The translations under genes were made by a program, and so were the position numbers. Positions 61,917 through 64,000 of a DNA stretch of 64,000 nt are shown one piece after another (position 1 is the stretch's first letter; each line of letters starts with the position of its first letter). Source of the stretch: Alcanivorax sp. DG881 (lineage in GTDB: Bacteria; Pseudomonadota; Gammaproteobacteria; Pseudomonadales; Alcanivoracaceae); assembly GCF_000155615.1 (NCBI RefSeq), contig NZ_DS989915.1:1472449-1536448 (forward strand), in the 5' to 3' direction. The notes beneath the pieces are model-generated. The model saw only the letters and a program-made list of their open reading frames with translations. It did no database searches and had not been told where the DNA came from.

Positions 61917-63833
61917 ATGAGTGTGAGCTATCAACTGCCCGATGGGGCAAGCATGGAGTTTGAGCAGCCGGCCTCCGCCTTCGAGATCGCCGGACGTATC
62001 AGCAAAAAACTCGCCAAACAGGCCCTGGCCGCCAAGGCCAACGACAACCTGATCGACGTCTATCTGCCCATCGACGACGGCGCCACGGTGGAAATCATCA
62101 CCCGGGAGACCGACGAGGCCCTGGAGCTGATTCGCCACGATGCCGCCCATGTCATGGCCGAAGCCGTACAGGAGCTGTTCCCGGATACCCAGGTGACCAT
62201 TGGCCCGACCATTACCAACGGCTTCTATTATGACTTCCACCGGGACACCCCGTTCACACCGGATGACCTGAAAACCATTGAAAAGCGCATGCAGGACATT
62301 GTGCGCCGCAATGAGGAAATTCGGCGTGAAGTCTGGGATCGCGATGAAGCCGTGGCGTTTTTCCTGGAGAAAGGCGAGGAATTCAAGGCCGAAATCATCC
62401 GCGAGCTGCCCGCCGACCAGGAAGTGAGCCTCTACCGCCAGGGCGAGTTCATCGACCTGTGCCGGGGGCCCCACCTGCCCAGCACCAGCAAGCTGGGCGA
62501 CGGTTTCAAGCTGATGAAAGTCGCCGGGGCCTACTGGCGTGGTGATGCCAACAACGCCCAGCTACAACGCATTTACGGCACCGCCTGGCGCGACAAGAAA
62601 GAATTGAATGCCCACCTCAAACAGATTGAGGAAGCGGAAAAGCGTGATCACCGTAAACTTGCCAGGGAAATGGGCCTGTTCCATATCCAGCAGGAAGCGG
62701 TGGGCAGCATGTTCTGGCACCCGAAGGGCTGGCGCATGCGCCAGAACCTGGAAAACTACATCCGCGGCAAGATGGAAAAAGGCGGCTATCAGGAAGTCTC
62801 CACCCCGCAGATGATGGACCGCATCCTCTGGGAACAGTCCGGCCACTGGGACAAGTACGGCGAAGACATGTTCACCGTCTGTACCCACGACCACAAAGAA
62901 ATGGCCGTGAAGCCGATGAACTGCCCCGGCCACGTGCAGATTTTCAAGCAAGGCATCACCAGCTACCGGGACCTGCCCATTCGTCTGGGCGAATTCACCA
63001 CCCTGTTCCGTAACGAAGCCCATGGCGCCCTGCACGGCCTGATGCGTGCCCGTTCGTTCAGCCAGGACGACGCCCACATCTTCTGTACCGAAGAGCAGAT
63101 CAACGAAGAAACCGCCGGTTTCATCAAGATGCTGCGCGAAGTCTACGAAGACTTCGGCTTCGACAGCTTCCGCATCAAGTTTTCCGATCGCCCGGATAAC
63201 CGCGCCGGCTCCGACGAAACCTGGGACAAGGCCGAAGGCGCGCTGCGCTCTGCGGTGGAATCCCTGGGCCTGGAATGCGAACTGAACCCGGGCGAAGGCG
63301 CTTTCTATGGCCCGAAACTGGAATTCGTACTGCGTGACGCCATCGGCCGTGACTGGCAGTGCGGCACCCTGCAGGTGGACTTCGTGCTGCCTGATCGTCT
63401 GGATGCGGAATACGTGGCCGAAGACGGCTCCCGCCAGCGTCCGGTGATGCTGCACCGCGCGGTGCTGGGTTCCCTGGAGCGCTTCCTGGGTATCCTGATC
63501 GAATCCACCGCCGGCCACCTGCCCCTGTGGCTGGCGCCGCGCCCGGTGGCGATCTGTACCATTACCAACTCCGCCGACGAGTACGCCACCGCCGTGCAAC
63601 AGAAACTGGTTGCCGCCGGGGTACCGGCGGAGCTGGATATTCGCAACGAGAAGATCGGTTTCAAGGTCCGCGAACACTCCCGCGCCAAGACCCCGCGCAT
63701 CTGGGTCATCGGCGAACAGGAAGCCCAGCAAAACCAGGTGGCCATTCGCACCCTGGGCTCCCAGGCTACCGAGACCATGGATCTGGACGAAGCCGTCGCG
63801 GCCCTGGCCGCAGCGACTCGTTTGCCGATTTAA
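61917..63833 (+). CDS. thrS: Threonyl-tRNA synthetase
   Basis: A 638-residue class II synthetase. It has the N-terminal TGS domain, the editing-domain H-x-x-x-H (IRHDAAHVM) and C-R-G-P-H (DLCRGPHLP), motif 2 in [18 protein letters not shown], and zinc ligands Cys in MNCPGHVQ, His in QDDAHIFC and His in MLHRAVLGS. The C-terminal anticodon-binding domain ends in LAAATRLPI. It attaches Thr to tRNA-Thr and edits mischarged Ser. Unusually, the genes that normally follow thrS (infC, rpmI, rplT) are not next. Confidence 0.97.
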   Translation: MSVSYQLPDGASMEFEQPASAFEIAGRISKKLAKQALAAKANDNLIDVYLPIDDGATVEIITRETDEALELIRHDAAHVMAEAVQELFPDTQVTIGPTITNGFYYDFHRDTPFTPDDLKTIEKRMQDIVRRNEEIRREVWDRDEAVAFFLEKGEEFKAEIIRELPADQEVSLYRQGEFIDLCRGPHLPSTSKLGDGFKLMKVAGAYWRGDANNAQLQRIYGTAWRDKKELNAHLKQIEEAEKRDHRKLAREMGLFHIQQEAVGSMFWHPKGWRMRQNLENYIRGKMEKGGYQEVSTPQMMDRILWEQSGHWDKYGEDMFTVCTHDHKEMAVKPMNCPGHVQIFKQGITSYRDLPIRLGEFTTLFRNEAHGALHGLMRARSFSQDDAHIFCTEEQINEETAGFIKMLREVYEDFGFDSFRIKFSDRPDNRAGSDETWDKAEGALRSAVESLGLECELNPGEGAFYGPKLEFVLRDAIGRDWQCGTLQVDFVLPDRLDAEYVAEDGSRQRPVMLHRAVLGSLERFLGILIESTAGHLPLWLAPRPVAICTITNSADEYATAVQQKLVAAGVPAELDIRNEKIGFKVREHSRAKTPRIWVIGEQEAQQNQVAIRTLGSQATETMDLDEAVAALAAATRLPI

Positions 63834-63906
63834 GAGACGCCACACGCCGGCACGCATCACGCCACACGCAAAATCTGCCGCGTGTTGCGTGCAGCGTGCA
63901 GCAGCG
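63833..63906 (+). repeat. Dispersed repeat family 1, copy 3
   Basis: It starts on the last base of the thrS stop codon with AGAGACGC, then CACACGC, GCACGCATCACGCC and CGCGTGTTGCGTGC. ACACGC and GCGTGT can form a hairpin. It resembles the copies after endonuclease I and pldA. Confidence 0.55.
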
Positions 63907-63914
63907 GAGCACTT

Positions 63915-64000
63915 ATGTTCAAACACAACGAACAACAGCCCGAAGGTTTTCAGGCTTCACTCAAGGAAGCCCTCGATAACCTGGCATTCAACGATGCCGG
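63915..64000 (+). CDS. Start of an unrecognised gene, cut off by the window end
   Basis: An ATG with GGAG five bases upstream opens a frame of 28 complete codons (MFKHNEQQPEGFQASLKEAL, then DNLAFNDA) that continues past the window. It is not the start of infC. The product is unknown. Confidence 0.5.
   Translation, partial: MFKHNEQQPEGFQASLKEALDNLAFNDA

Noticed and set aside
62562-63935. A 457-residue minus-strand frame opposite thrS
   Set aside because: It is a shadow of threonyl-tRNA synthetase, whose motifs are intact on the plus strand.

Overview
The window looks like a GC-rich marine gammaproteobacterium, most likely Alcanivorax or a close relative. The reasons are a non-ribosomal peptide synthetase (NRPS) locus whose predicted order (X-X-Ser-X) matches the amphiphilic siderophore amphibactin, two paralogous long acyl-CoA dehydrogenases, a Baeyer-Villiger monooxygenase operon, and gammaproteobacterial housekeeping genes (glnS, gdhA, pldA, acpH, thrS). 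The assignment is inference; no search was run.

Layout. 1-549: the middle of glnS, broken off at about 486. 416-17371 (minus): a siderophore-type NRPS operon reading ABC exporter, MbtH, three-module NRPS, one-module NRPS, with a good Fur box upstream. The last NRPS is itself cut off inside its epimerization domain at the point where glnS stops, so two genes are truncated tail to tail. This is an inversion breakpoint or an assembly chimera. 17573-28279: TetR regulator, endonuclease I, two acyl-CoA dehydrogenases (one with a PsrA-type box), gdhA behind a perfect 28-bp palindrome, DUF454 and DUF945 proteins, a Trm112-like protein and outer-membrane phospholipase A.

28355-40887 is the most intriguing part: two divergent operons of exported proteins. 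The minus operon encodes a TolB/hydrazine-synthase-alpha-like lipoprotein with two haem motifs, two outer-membrane beta-barrels (one with an SH3 domain), a TlpA thioredoxin, a DUF4266 lipoprotein and a DUF3570 protein. The plus operon encodes a one-haem protein, a LamG lipoprotein with two haem motifs, a DUF1501-like Tat-type protein and ApbE (FMN transferase). A nested, concentric inverted repeat lies in the shared promoter region. I read this as a candidate cell-envelope redox system of unknown substrate.

41030-64000: LysE exporter; a secreted/TPR/hypothetical trio; a LEA14-like lipoprotein; an AraC regulator divergent from a monooxygenase-lipase-SDR operon that resembles the mycobacterial virS/mymA locus; assorted enzymes (3D-domain protein, hydrolase, SDR, AcpH, GNAT, HIT, QueD-like); LysR; a ribbon-helix-helix protein beside a GGDEF protein; a 25-residue basic protein; a Gre-like protein; an M23 protein with an altered zinc motif; an HD-GYP protein; and thrS without its usual infC neighbour. 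Two families of short dispersed intergenic repeats and several hairpins occupy the spaces between genes. I saw no tRNA, rRNA, CRISPR array, insertion sequence or prophage.
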